Positions 35,485-46,876 of a DNA stretch of 64,000 bases are shown here, one piece after another. The notes beneath the pieces are model-generated. The model did no database searches and was not told the DNA's origin. It saw only the letters and a program-made list of their open reading frames with translations. Numbering within the stretch: position 1 is the first letter of the stretch; every line of letters starts with the position of its first letter. The stretch is from Salvator merianae (taxonomy: Eukaryota; Chordata; Lepidosauria; Squamata; Teiidae), in contig QVOM02000073.1 of the NCBI GenBank assembly GCA_003586115.2, forward strand, positions 36,754,876 to 36,818,875, in the 5' to 3' direction. The translations under genes and the position numbers were made by a program.

Positions 35485-35725
35485 GGAGGTCAGGTATATG
35501 AATGGCTACTAGAATAGATGCTTAGGTACTGCCTCTAGGTTGTAGAGACAGGCAGGATTTCTCTAAAGGGCATTTGCAGGAAGTTGAGAGCAGGTGAAGG
35601 TTTTGCCTTTGTCTTCTGCTTGAGATGCCCAGAAGCAATTGGTGGACCACTGTGTGAGACAGGATGCTGGACTAGATGGGCTGTAGCCTGATTTAGCAGG
35701 AGTCCTCTAGGATTCTTGTTTTCTC
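35485..35725 (+). mobile_element. CR1/L3-like LINE 3' end
   Basis: Second copy of the 14657-14905 sequence: GGCTACTAGAATAGATGC, GAAGGTTTTGCCTTTGTC, and GACAGGATGCTGGACTAGATGGG. The terminal TTCTTATG-type tail is degraded to GATTCTTGTTTTC. Confidence 0.7.
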
Positions 35726-36340
35726 TTTTTCTCTGTCATACGTGTTTCAGATCAAATTTAGTTAATGTGTGCATCATCCATCAGGTTCAGTGGAGTCAAG
35801 TTTCAACTGGTTTTGCATCCTTATTTTTCTTTCTGTCTAGTCAACTCCCAATACCACTTGCTTTTACCTGCTTTGCTCTCCACCTTGCTACCACTGTAAA
35901 ATATTACAAGATTCTGAAACATATGAAACCAGAATGAAGGGGGGGGGGGGAGTGCATCTACCAGACACTTAAGCAATCCTCCACAAGCTTCTTATTTAGC
36001 CTCCAAGAATGACACTCTGTATTTCAGACATAAACCAGAGGGAACATTAAGATAAGGAAGTTCCTGCATAGCCAAGGAGAAATGATTTTTTTCCATGTAA
36101 AGGCAAAATTTAGATTCCTGCAATATGATGCATAATTAGAAACCTATATCTCAGTTTCATTTAGAGAAAGCTTAAATCTATATATTGTCTAATACACAGT
36201 ACTGTATTAAAATGGAAATATTTGATTTGTGGATTAAATTTGTGAACCAATGGAAACTGGTCATCCTTATAATAATCTATAATGTAGTATATCTGAATTA
36301 GAACATAGCAGCATAAGAGATACCCACGTCCACCCCCCAG
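35726..36340. other. No gene recognised
   Basis: AT-rich; includes a G run at 35939-35951. Confidence 0.4.
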
Positions 36341-36640
36341 ACTGTATCCTTATTCTGTCTAATCTAGCAGTCTGCCCTCACAGTGGTCAACCAGCTGCAC
36401 AGGGAAGCCAACCAGCTGCACAGGGAAGCCAACCAGCTGCACAGGGAAGCCCACCAGCAGGGCATGAACACACAGCTGGTTCTGCTTGCAGTTTTCCAGC
36501 AGCTGTCCTTTGGAGACGTACCACCTCCTAATGCCATCAGGTTTAATAACCATGGATAGCCCTTGCTTCCATGAGTCGGTCCAAACCCTTCTTTGAAACC
36601 ATCCAAGCTGGAAACCAACACCACATCTCACAGTACAGAA
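36341..36640 (-). mobile_element. CR1-type LINE 3' region
   Basis: The reverse strand resembles CR1 3' sequence: CCAGCTTGGATGGTTTCAAAG, and CAGCTGGTTGACCACTGTGAGG near the end. It is related to 45.7-45.85 kb and 52.1-52.25 kb. It contains a perfect three-copy 21-bp tandem repeat, which creates a repeated QLVGFPV translation in a spurious frame. Confidence 0.65.
36388..36450. repeat. 21-bp tandem repeat, three perfect copies
   Basis: Units at 36388-36408, 36409-36429 and 36430-36450 are identical and contain CAGCTGCACAGGGAAGC. Perfect identity inside a decayed LINE end implies recent expansion. Confidence 0.95.
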
Positions 36641-37504
36641 TTCAAAGTTTAACTATGTGTTGAATTAAAAAAAAATCCTTCTGTCTTGTATAAGTAGAGA
36701 ATTAAAGAATTATTTAATTCATAACAAATCCATTATTAAAATGTATACCCTTTTCTCTATGAAAATATCTGAGCAACACACAGTTGAGTCTTCAAGACAC
36801 AGTTAATCATGAAAAGCATGCATAAAAATTATGAAAGAACCATAACAGCTGGAAGGTGGCAGCAGCATAGAAGTATAGAGGTGCACCCCAAAGTCTGTCC
36901 AAAATGAAAGGATCTTTTCTGCTAGTCTAAAAACCAGAAGATATGCTACCACGTGAAAGTTCCTTGAGAGATTGCTACACCTTGGCTACTCAACCACCAT
37001 ATTTCTAGCAGGAAGTGAGACAGAACCAAATCCTAACCTCGAAGTATAAAATTGTTGGGCAAGCTTGTGAAATTATGTTTTTTGTAATGCTTTGTTCCTA
37101 CCCCATTTGGAGTTGTTCTGAAAGAGACATAATAAATCACTTTTTTAAGTTTTCAAATTTGATAGAAGCCCAGGCAGAGAAGGTTGTGATCATAAAAATA
37201 CCATAGAATTGTGTAGCCTTCAAAGTGAAGATGCTTATTGTAATTTGTTTATTCTTTGTTGACCAGGGTGATATTTGAATTTTATGGCAATAAAATGCAT
37301 CATATAACTCATGCTGTGTGTCATATATACAGGCTCTTTAAAGTGGACTCACAGTTGAAGTCGGGGTTGAGAATAATGTGGAGAACATGCTTCAAATATT
37401 TAGACATCAGTCTTTAAGCCTTATGTCAAAACAAAATCAAAACATACTACCACCACTCCAAAACAGGCTCTGCTAATCATTTTTTGTATAATGATAAATA
37501 GAGA
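36641..37504. other. No gene recognised
   Basis: AT-rich, no recognised repeat. Confidence 0.4.
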
Positions 37505-37863
37505 GGCCCCATCTACATGGAGCAGAAAATGTGTAGGATCAGAATAACAGCAGGGATCTGCCAGATTGGGAGCATACAGTGACATCTATGAATGCCATTG
37601 TAGGTGAAATACTGCCCACAGCAGTCCAAAACACAGTTGGACCAGAAGTGCATCAGTAATTCTTTGGCACTGGTCCATGGCCTCAATTCTGGCCATATTT
37701 GGGCTGTTTAGTCATTTCTTGGCTGCCTTGGAGTATTTAAAACCAGCTTCTTGGTAGGTTGCCCTTATTGGGGGTTAGGAAGATTTGGAAATCCAATGGA
37801 GGTGACAGTGTTTGTCTGCCCTGCCACCCAGAGGATGACCAAAAAGGCCCATGTAGATGATGC
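37505..37863. mobile_element. Candidate TIR element with CATCTACATGG ends
   Basis: GGCCCCATCTACATGG at the left matches, in reverse, CATCTACATGGGCC near 37846-37863. This inverted pair spans ~360 bp. Flanks AGA and TGC do not match, so the exact ends are uncertain. Confidence 0.4.
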
Positions 37864-38204
37864 TGCAGCTTCTTCTGCAAGAAAGATAAAGTCAATGAGA
37901 ATTTCTGCAGTGACCTTAAAAATACTTGTATCTTCTACACAGATGCCTTAATATTTAGTGTGTTTGCTGGTAAGGAATACCAGCAGGGGCTGAAAGGCCC
38001 CAAGACTCTAGTTGGGTGCCTCCCTTTGATCCTCTGAAACCACATTTTAACGTACTGTTGACCAAAATGCAGCTTGGTAAGATCAAGAGGACGCTTCCAA
38101 TGGTAGATTCTCCCTGTCGCAGATCTTCCACCTTTGTGGATGTTCTCCGCAAGCCACAAACAAATATGCCTATATTTAGCACTGATAATTTCCAGGTTTC
38201 TGCA

Positions 38205-38310
38205 TTGCTTTTTATTGTTTTATTGTACAGCTTAGTGTTTTTTTAGTTTTTGAATTGCTTTGTAAATTGCCTTGAGATAAATGTTCGTGAAGGGCAATAT
38301 AGATATATGT
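38205..38310 (+). mobile_element. L2-like LINE tail
   Basis: Text such as TTGTAAATTGCCTTGAGATAA followed by GAAGGGCAATATAGATAT has the layout of L2-type 3' ends (a CCTTGAG motif, then GGGCRATATAAAT). No ORF is attached. Confidence 0.45.
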
Positions 38311-38578
38311 GTGTATCTTACTGAGATGGCTAAACATTTTGAAGTGCTATTGATAGGCATGGATGAACTAATTCACAATCTTCCTTGGAAACAGGTGTCT
38401 TCTTACTGGCAGACAAGTCATATTGATCCAGCATTACTTAGGCATTTCAACACCATTCTGTACTGTACATCCCAACAGAGCCTTCCTATCTGACATGACT
38501 GAACTATAATTAGATATGATGCTAGTACTGCTCAGATTTGCATGGCCAAAACCCATAACTGAATATATCCTTGATTTA

Positions 38579-38676
38579 GGTTCTTTCTGGATTATATCCT
38601 GGAATGAGAACCTGCCATCTACGTGCTAGTGCAGACTACAGCAGGTGTTGGAATAAGGCCCACTGCAGAAAGGGCC
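38579..38676. mobile_element. Family P MITE (P3), left end degraded
   Basis: The right end CACTGCAGAAAGGGCC is intact. The left end has become GGTTCTTTCTGGATTATATCC and much of the interior is deleted. Flanks TTA and TCA differ by one base. About 98 bp. Confidence 0.7.
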
Positions 38677-38689
38677 TCAGTCTTTGCCA

Positions 38690-39685
38690 CAGAGCAGATT
38701 GGGGAGGATCCTTTGATGGGGTGGCTGGATGTAAGCCTGTTGTCATGGACAGATCATCTGCTGATGTTGTAGTGGCAGTCTTCCTCTACAGGAGTGTGGG
38801 ACCAGTTAAGATGGTCCACTCTTAGAGACTTATGAAATCCAAGTGATTCCAAAACTATGGGATTCTTCTGGAAAGGTCTGGGAGTTGGAGGCATTGAACT
38901 GTAGTGATTCCACTCCTATCTCCATGGCCAATACCAGGGGGTAGTCATGGGAAATTTTTGTTCAACAGTCTGGGAAATAACTTATGGGGCTTATTTCATT
39001 CTTTTAATCATTATCTGGTGAAGTTTGGATTATATAGTGTCAGTTGTTCACTGCAGAAGGAAGGACCCATTGAGATGGTCCACTCTTGAAGACTTATGGA
39101 ATCTGATGGATTCCTGATAGTTCTGGGGGAGTTTCTGGGTGGCATGGCTGGTGATCCTGTAAAGGCTCCAGTGTCACTTTGGAACCATGAAGTGAGAAGA
39201 GCTATTGACATGATCACTCCCAAGCACCCTCAGAGACCCTGCAGAACTTGTATGGCACCCTGGTATAGCAGGAAGCTGCTGTAAGGATCCCTGCTGTTTG
39301 CAGGGATCTGGACAACTACTTCTCCTCTTTGTTCTTGTCTATTAAAGCTAGCCAAGGGGGAATGACTGATTGGGTTCAGGCAGTGATAAAAACCTCATTA
39401 CAGGGATGGAGGTACCAGTGGCATTTAATGAAGCCGTGGTATGCCCTGTCCTTAAGAGGTCCTCCCTGGATCCAGAGGTGTTAAACAATTCTCATGAAGT
39501 TGTTAACATTCCCTTTGGGGACAAGGTGTTGGAGAAAGTGGTAGCTATCCAGCTGCAGGTGTGCTTGGAGGAAATGGACAATCCAGACCTATTTCAGTCT
39601 GGTTTCAGGTGGAGTATGGTACTGAGACTGTCTTCGTTGTCCTCATGGATAGCCATCTGTCATTCAGATAGAACCTCCCAGAAGG
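38690..39685 (+). pseudogene. L2 LINE ORF2, 5' and early RT portion
   Basis: The translated segment 39412-39640 includes VVCPVLKRSSLDPEVLNN, DKVLEKVVAIQL and DLFQSGFR, matching the early reverse transcriptase region of L2 ORF2. Two sections (about 38802-38855 and 39062-39115) are near-duplicates containing GATGGTCCACTCTT, pointing to an internal duplication. The sequence stops just before the catalytic core, at the junction with an L1. The 3' half of L2 resumes at 43.04 kb. Confidence 0.75.
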
Positions 39686-39701
39686 AGTGATTTTTATTTT
39701 T

Positions 39702-39899
39702 AATCAGCAAAGATTTAGATTAAATTTGGTGGAAAAGGAGGAATCACAGAAGTCGAAAGAAGCAGCAGCAGAATTCAATGAAGAAGAGATACTAGAAGCT
39801 GGATCCCCAACAAATGTTCAACAGACTGGTCAAGAAGTTGGTCACCAAGACTGGGAATCATTAGAAACTGGTAATATAGATGACCAAGATGAAATGTAA
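39702..39899 (+). pseudogene. L1 ORF1 C-terminal end
   Basis: The last ~65 codons are Glu/Gln/Asp-rich (for example EEESQKSKEAAAEFNEEE-like text), ending with TAA at 39897-39899. The ORF2 start frame overlaps this stop by about 11-20 bases. ORF1's RNA-binding core lies outside and is lost. Assignment rests on its position before ORF2. Confidence 0.5.
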
Positions 39900-40790
39900 A
39901 CCTTTAACCTTAAATGTAAATGGCCTTAATGCACCTAAAAAAAGAAAAACATTCCACATGCATAAGAAATTTAATCTAGATTTGATCTATATTCAAGAAA
40001 GTCATATTTGTAATAAATATGAGAAGTATTTGATTAAAAAGGTATTGGGGCAGGAATTTATCGCATCAGGCCCAAAGAAGAAAAATGGCATAGTGATATA
40101 TTTTACACAACATTTGAATCTGAAATTAAAGTTAACAGACAAGGGTGGAAGATTTCTTGGAGTGGAGGTAGAAATAAATGGAATGAAAAATTTGATGTTA
40201 GGGATATATACTCCAAACATGGAAAAATACAATATTTTTGAAGATTTAATAGATAAAATATAGGATCTCCAATATGAAAACTGGTGTCTTCTAGGAGATT
40301 GGAATGGAGTGATTAACCCAGTGATGGTTAAACTGGCTACAAGAGATAGCAAGGCTACTCAAGGTAAACTACGAAAATCCTTTTTTGATTTGATAGAAAT
40401 TTTACAGATAGTAGACATTTGGAGACACAAAAATGGTAATGCAAAAGAATATACATATTTTTTTCAGAAAAACAAAATACTTTTTCAAGGATTGATATGA
40501 TTCTAATGTCAAGGAGGACTGCATATCAAGTAATATTTTACCCAAAACTTTTGCTGATCATAACCCAGTAAAAGTGGTGATTGGTTGCAGACTGAAGAAA
40601 GCCAGATGGAGATTAAACAAGTATATATTTAAAAAAGAAAAAGTGATAAAACAATGTAAAAGAAAAATTAGGGAATATTTTGAAGACAATTTAAATAAAG
40701 AGATGGATTTGAATATAGTATGGGATGTTAGTAAAGATTTTATTAGTGGACATTTGATTAAAATTACCAATGAAATTAAGAGGAAATAAC
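39880..40790 (+). pseudogene. L1 ORF2 endonuclease region
   Basis: The APE-type endonuclease is readable. It has LTLNVNGLNAPKKRK at the start, DLIYIQESHI (the QE-TH motif of L1), LGDWNGV at about 40299 (GDFN-type motif) and DHNPVKVVI at about 40558 (the SDH-type motif). Stops at 40261 and 40498 and changes of frame break it. The later RWRLNKYIF text is the usual L1 linker. Confidence 0.85.
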
Positions 40791-41189
40791 AAGGTAAGAA
40801 ACAAAAAGTGTTGGATGAGATTAAGAAGAAACAGAATTAAAGCAAAAATCGGATTGTCGAGAAACTTTGAGAAACCTTAGAATTCTACAGAGAGAGCTTT
40901 CAATTATGGTTGTCAAAGAAATGGAAGCCAATTTGACTTATTTGAAGCAAAGAAGCTTTGAATCAGCTAATAAACCAAGAACGTGATTTGCATGTAAGTT
41001 GAGAAAAGAAAGAATGAAAAGAATTACAGCAAAAAGGTAACGAATGGAACAGAAATTCAGAAAGTGAAGTGTGACTTTTCAAAAGAACTTTATAGGAAGG
41101 TTCAGAAGAGGATATTAAAAACTATTTGAGAGAACAAAAATTGCCACAAATTTCACAACATAGGACCATTTTGAATGCACTGGTAACAC

Positions 41190-42120
41190 CAAGGGGACAT
41201 ATTGAAGCTATTAACAAGATGAAAGGAGGGAAGGCTCCAGGTCTCTAAGGTTTAACAACAATTTACTATGAGACCTTTCAAGGTGAATTACAATTGTCAC
41301 TACTGATGTCGATGAACCACATATTATATATTGGAAAAATACCAGAAAGTTGGGGAAAAACATTTATAATTCCGATACTACAAGAGGTCAAGATCTAACT
41401 TCACCTAAAAATTATAGACCAAATTCATTACTGAATAATGATTATAAAATCTTTGCAAACATAATGACAGTGAAATTTAAACTTGTGTTGCAAGAGTTTA
41501 TTCATCAGGATCAAGCTGAATTTCTTCCCAAGATAAAAATGAAGGATAATATACGGACTATAATCAATGTTATTGAATATCTGGAGAGTCATAATGAAGT
41601 GCAAGCTATGTTAATTTTTCTGGACACAGAAAATTATTTTGAAAATTTGAACTGGGATTTTATGTTTAATATTTTTGATTCGATGAACTTTGGAGAGAAC
41701 TTCTCAAAATGGATTAAGGTGATATATTCTACTCAGTCAGCACAACTTGTAATTAATGGTGAAGCATCATAAAAAATTTCAATACAAAAAGGTACAAGGT
41801 AGGGGTGTCCATTTCTATTCACACTGGCACTAGAGGTATTGAACAGAGCAATAAAGTGGGGAAACAGTATTAAAGGATTGAAGATTAAAAAATGAGTACA
41901 AAATGAGAGTCTCTGCAGATAATATGAAATAGTGGTGTGGTTGAAAATTAATGAGAAAAAGACTAAAATCCTGGTAAAGAATATGGGACCAAGAGAACAA
42001 AAGAGCTTAGAAGAAAATCTGGATTTGACATAGAAAAGAAAGTTAAATATTTAGGTGTGTTTTTGACCAAACAAAATTTGGCACTATACTAGAATACTTA
42101 TATGAAACTTTGGCTGGAGA
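41190..42120 (+). pseudogene. L1 ORF2 reverse transcriptase region
   Basis: Recognisable L1 RT patterns include KNYRPNSLLNNDYKIF (family KPISLLN-DYKI), LQEFIHQDQAEFLP (HPDQ-GFIPGR), DNIRTIINVIEYLE and LIFLDTENYFENLNW at the first catalytic aspartate block. The second active-site motif, normally YADD or FADD, appears as SADN near 41900. A stop lies at about 41770 and others follow. Catalytically dead. Confidence 0.85.
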
Positions 42121-43035
42121 TTAAGTAAAATCTAGAGAGATGGTCTAAATTGAGTTTATCACTATTAGAAAGACTTTCAGTTATAAAAATGAAGGTATTG
42201 CCAAGAATGATGTTTTTGTTCCAAACCATACTGATAATAATTAATGATGAGGTTTTTAAGCAATAGCAAAAAGATTTGATGAGATGTATCTGGCAAGGCA
42301 AAAAGCCAAGAATACAATTTAAATTGATGCAAGATTCAAAAGAAAGAGGAGGGTTGGGAGTTCCGAATTTAAAATTATATCAAGCTGTGTGTTGTTTAAA
42401 TTGGATTGCAAAATGGTTTTAGTTAAGAGATAAAAGATTGTTGCAGATGGAAGGTCATGATTTAAGAAATGGTTGGCATGGATATTTATGGTAGGACAAG
42501 ATTAAAGTGAATGCTGCCTTCAAAAATCGTTAGGTAAAAAATGCTTTATCGAAAGTTTGGAACAAATATAAAAGGGGATTATATACAAAAATACCATTGT
42601 GGGTTTCACCTTATGAGGATTTATTTAAAGAATCTAGGAGAGAAGAGAAGTGAATTTAATAAGAACTATTTACTAGAAACATTATAACAAATGAATTTGC
42701 TTTAAAAACAAGGGATCAATTAAATCAGGAAGGTTTAGAGGTACAATGGTTCATGTATGCATAGTTTTTAGATATGTTCAGAGAAGATAAAAGAGACTGA
42801 ATTTTGAAATAGAAAGTCAGAAATGGGAAGTAGAACTCAAAAAGGAAGAAAGAGTCATTATAGGTGTGATGTATAAATTACTTTTGAAGATCGAATTGTA
42901 ACAAGAACAAATCAAGGAATGTATGATAACTTGGGCTAGGAATTTCAGTTATAACATACAGATGGAGCAATAGGAAAAACTTTGAGTTAAAGATATGAAA
43001 TTTACTGTATGTAATGTTTCATATATATGATGTTG

Positions 43036-44018
43036 TATAGGTACTACTAAACACCGTCACTGAGATGGACAAATTGACCAACTAATTGAGTGGCTGGAAG
43101 CACTAATGGGCTGGATGAGGGCCAATAAATTGAAGCTGAATCCAGACAAGATGGTGATACTATGTGTCAGAGGGTCTCGGGTCCATGAAGTTGGAAGGCA
43201 TCTGACCCTTGATGGGGTTGCTTTGCCCTGGAAAGGACAGGTGCGGAATCTGGGAGTACTCTTGCACTCTACACTTTCACTTGAAACTCAGGCGGAGGCA
43301 GTGGCCAAGAATGCATACCTCCAGCTACGGCTGTTTCACCAACTATGACCCCTTCTGGACAGAGATGATCTGGCCACAGTAATCCATGCTGTGGTAACTT
43401 CCAGATTGGATTACTGTAACGCGCTCTACATGGGGCTGCCCTTGAAGATGGTTCAGAAGCTGCAACTGGTGCAAAATGCAGCAGCAAAAATGCTGACTAG
43501 AATGGCTGGCTGGATGCCTATGATGCCAATCTTAAAAGAGCTGCACTGGCTGCCAATTCGCTACCAAGCCCAATTCAAGGTGTTACCCTTAACCTAAAAG
43601 ACCCTAAATGGCTTGGGTTCCAAATACCTCAAGGAGTGTCTTCTCCCATATCAACCTGCCCGTGCCTTAGGATCTGCAGATGAGGCCCTCCTGGTTGTAC
43701 CACTGCCTTCAATAGCTAAAGGGGTAGGCACCCAGGATAGAGCCTTTTCAGTGGTGCCCCCCAGACTGTGGAACACTCTTCTTCCTGAGGTGCATCAAGC
43801 TTCTTCACTTTACATCTTTAGGAGAGCAGTAAAGACGCACCTGTTTACCCTTGCCTTTGGCTAAAGGTACAGCTTTCCCTCCCTACTTTCAGTCTACTGT
43901 TTTATTGCATACCTTTTACTGTTTTTGTTTTTTTAAAAAACTGTTGTAACCTGCCCTGAGACCTCCAGGTATGGGGCAGGATAAAAATGCAAATAAATAA
44001 ATAAATAAATAAATAAAA
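43036..44018 (+). pseudogene. L2 LINE ORF2 3' half with tail
   Basis: Well preserved L2 C-terminus: MGWMRANKLKLNPDK, LTLDGVALPWKGQVRNLGV, VVTSRLDYCNALYMGLP, LQLVQNAAAKMLT, LKELHWLPIRYQ, and ending near RRAVKTHLFTLAFG at 43861. Only three breaks (about 43348, 43597 and the true end) interrupt ~270 codons. The 3' UTR has ACCTGCCCTGAGACC and GGGGCAGGATAAAAATGC, then an (AAAT)n tail at 43991-44018. It is the continuation of the L2 at 38.7-39.7 kb. Confidence 0.85.
43991..44018 (+). repeat. (AAAT)n L2 tail
   Basis: About seven tetramers that terminate the L2 copy. Confidence 0.9.
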
Positions 44019-44019
44019 A

Positions 44020-44694
44020 TACTCCTGGATTTATCTCTCTCACTTAAAACTCAGGTGGCAGCAGTGGCTAGGAACACCTACCTCCAGCCCTGGCAATTTT
44101 GCCAGCTATGGCCCTATCTGGACAGAGACAATTTGTCTACAGTGATCCATTCTTCTGGTAATTTCCAGACTGGACTATTATAATGGAATATACTTGGCCG
44201 CCCTTGAAGATGGCCCAGAATATGCAACTAGTGCAGAATGCTGCAGCAAAGCTGTTGATGGACAGTGATGGCTGGATAAATATCATGCTGGTCTTAAAGG
44301 AAGTGCACTGATTGGCCATTTGCTACAATGCAAGGTATTAACTCTGACATATAGATCCCTACATGACTTGGATCCCAAATATTTGAAGGAGCAGATCCTC
44401 CCATATAGGCCTGCCCATGAACTAAAATCTACTGGGGAAACCTTCTTGACAGTGCTATTTCCAGCAGAAACTAAAGGGCTGAATACTTGTGAGAGGTGAG
44501 AGGGCCTTTTTTGTGACAGCTCCCAGGGATGAAACAACCTCCCTTTTGAGGGGCATCAAGAGCCATCAATGTACACTGTCTGGGAAATAATGAAGGCATA
44601 ACTCTTTACCTTTGCTTTAGAGGAGGAGGCTTTCCTCCTTCTCTGGATACTAAGCTTTTTAAAATTGTTTTTAATTGTTCTGAATTTTGTTTCT
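44020..44694 (+). pseudogene. Second L2 LINE 3' fragment, tandem to the first
   Basis: Directly after the first L2 tail comes older L2 sequence. It has text corresponding to LSLKTQVAAVARNTYLQ, then LVQNAAAKLLM-like, LHDLDPKYLKEQILPY-like and a variant of the ADE-LL motif, with many stops and indels. Its 3' UTR continues beyond an inserted TIR element at 45124-45160 (GTACAAGGCAGGATATAAATGC). Confidence 0.75.
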
Positions 44695-45123
44695 GGGCTT
44701 TTCCGCGCTAACTTGGCTTGGACTGCTCCAGCAGGCTATCTGCATTTCGATAGCCTGTTCCAGGGTAGCCTCATGCCACCTTGCACCATCCTAAAGTTGC
44801 AAAGGCTCTGATGGTCAGGAACTGAAGTTCCTGGCCTCAAAGCCCATGGGAGACTCATTTTGGTGGCACAATTTGATGCACCACCAAAATGGATCCTCCT
44901 GCTAAACAGGCCCACAATTCCAAGTGCCCTTCTACATGCCTCCCTGGGCCAGCTTACTCATGAGTAAGACAGTGCTAGACCTTTTTGAAAAAGGTCTACC
45001 ACTGTGCCAGTCTAGACAACCATTTTGGACAGAGAGTGCTAGCGGGGGCATAAGCTCTCTAGTCCACACCAAAGTGCAGAAGAGAGAGGCCCAGAAGGGA
45101 TACTGGTAAGTGCAGAAAGGCCC
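44695..45123. mobile_element. TIR element inserted in an L2 3' UTR
   Basis: 429 bp from GGGCTTTTCCGCGC to GTGCAGAAAGGCCC. The terminal pair is similar to families P and H. It contains a 9-bp hairpin stem CAGGCTATC/GATAGCCTG near 44732-44757 and repeated CCAAAATG/CATTTTGG-type inverted text. Flanks TCT and CAT do not form a duplication. The L2 tail on its right matches the 3' UTR on its left. Confidence 0.65.
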
Positions 45124-45160
45124 CATGGGGTACAAGGCAGGATATAAATGCAGTCAATCA

Positions 45161-45850
45161 GTGACTGAAATTATCAAAGTAATAAGGGAACTTTCTTAAA
45201 AGAAAAAGTTGTAACAATTGGCACTTTTTAGTCTTAAATGGACTCAAGTGAAAAGGAACATGATAGAGGTGTATAAAATTATGTACAGTGTAGACAGAGT
45301 GGATAGAGAGAAGTTTTCTCCCTTTCTCAAAATAGTAGGTCCAGGGGTCACCGAAGCTGAATCCTGGAAAAACCAAGACAGATAAAAGGAGATTCTTTTT
45401 TGTACACAATGCGTAATTAAACTTTTGAGTTCACTACCAGGAGATATTGTGCTGGTCAACAGCTTGGATGGTTTCAAAAAAAGCTTGGACCAATTCAGCA
45501 AAGTCAGTGCTGTTGATGGCTGCTAGCCCTAATGACAGAGACCCTTTCTGTACTGTGGCTTATTCCCGATTATATCCTGGAATAAAAGCCTGCCAATCAC
45601 ATGCTGGTACAAACTATGGCAAGCCCAAGAGAGGCCTGCTGTAGTCTGCACTAACATGCAAATGGCAGGTCCCTATTCCGGGATATAATACGGAATAAGA
45701 CCCAGTGCAGAACAGGCCAGAGTGACTGCCTTTTGTAACAGGAGGTGATATGGCTCTGAAAACCAGCTGCTGAGAATCTGTGAGCAGAGCAAGCTGTGTG
45801 TTCATGCCCTGCTCATGGGCTTCCCAGGCAGCTGGCTGGCCACTGTACAG
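45161..45850 (+). pseudogene. CR1-type LINE 3' end, interrupted
   Basis: Translatable pieces include MIEVYKIMYSVDRVDREKFSP-like text, DKRRFFFVHNA-like text and LSSLPGDIVLVNSLDGF-like text. This is the C-terminal end of a CR1/L3-clade ORF2. The 3' UTR resumes after a family P MITE (45540-45718) with ACAGGAGGTGATATGGC and CAAGCTGTGTGTTCATGCCC. Dead by frameshifts. Confidence 0.75.
45540..45718. mobile_element. Family P palindromic MITE (P4)
   Basis: 179 bp, GACCCTTTCTGTACTG to CAGTGCAGAACAGGCC, with exact AGA flanks (45537-45539 and 45719-45721). Inserted in a CR1-type 3' end. Long imperfect palindrome as in the other copies. Confidence 0.85.
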
Positions 45851-46876
45851 TCTCAGTATTTTTGAGGTTTCCCTACCAAGTGCAGCACATGGAAAAAATC
45901 ACTATCCTGCTCTCACATATCTAAACTGATACTCTGAAATAAGAGAGTGGCAGGACAGAAACCAATATTTACCTGTATGTTTAATTGGTAAAACTGTGGG
46001 TGGAGTACCCGCATACATCTCTCAAGGTCTTCAGGGTTTTATACAATCCTCATCCTGTGGTTGAGAACCCTGATTTCTGAAACTTCCCACTCATGGAAAG
46101 TTTTCTAAGCAAGTTCAGTAGAATGCATTTCAAGCCATCTTCAGGTTCTTACACTAATTGTGTTGATTTCCATACAACAGTTTATGTGCCCTGGGGAATA
46201 GGACCTGTGGGAGAACAAAACACACATTCCTCCATGTCCAATTGTATTTCTCATGTGCTCACACCTCTAGTCACTGATAAGAGTACACTTTGAACCTTAT
46301 AAACATCATATTATTGGTTATTCAACCATGTACATTCTTTCAACTTCTTTCCTGTCAACAAGCTTCTACTGACATCAGTCACATTGTAGAAATGTTCCCA
46401 ATCTCCTGAGACAAAATACAGTGAAAGCCAAAGTATGTGCAGTATCTATTTGCATGAGCTAAACATAAAACAGAGAGTGCATTCATACCATTTAGCTCTC
46501 TCCGGACAGCAAACCGACAAGTGACTAACACCGTTATGACTCTTGAGCCACTCTTATCAACCGTTTGATCACAATGACGAAAAGGAAATAACTGTAGCAC
46601 TCACAGATGTTTCATGCACTATGGGGCTTTGTCTACTAAGAGGCATTCCAGGCACTACAATGAAATATCAGCTCTTCCTATTACACCCTGTTCTAGTTCA
46701 TCCAACATCCCAAGTGTTTGCTTTCCTCACTGCAGAAACAATGTGGCAGGAGAGGATATAGCTTCTTCTTTAAGGGACATTAAAATACATCCAGACTTCA
46801 GTTTTATAAGCCTCGTTTTTTAAGCTCTGGAGCAGTTTCTCCTTATAGAGAGATATTTCCTACATTACAACATGAA
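45851..46876. other. No gene recognised
   Basis: Mixed AT-rich DNA; short open frames without domains. Confidence 0.4.

Larger units (their letters stand above)
39690..43035 (+). mobile_element. Decayed L1 LINE inside an L2
   Basis: A ~3.3-kb 5'-truncated L1. It has the end of ORF1 (to 39899), then ORF2 with endonuclease, reverse transcriptase and C-terminal regions in order, broken by many stops and frameshifts. It is very AT-rich compared with the flanking L2, as L1 sense strands usually are. There is no clear poly(A) at its 3' limit near 43035, where L2 sequence resumes. On both sides L2 sequence is present, but the L2 catalytic core is missing. Confidence 0.8.

Noticed and set aside
36359..36631. 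QLVGFPV repeat peptide
   Set aside because: Produced by a 21-bp tandem repeat inside a reversed CR1 3' region.
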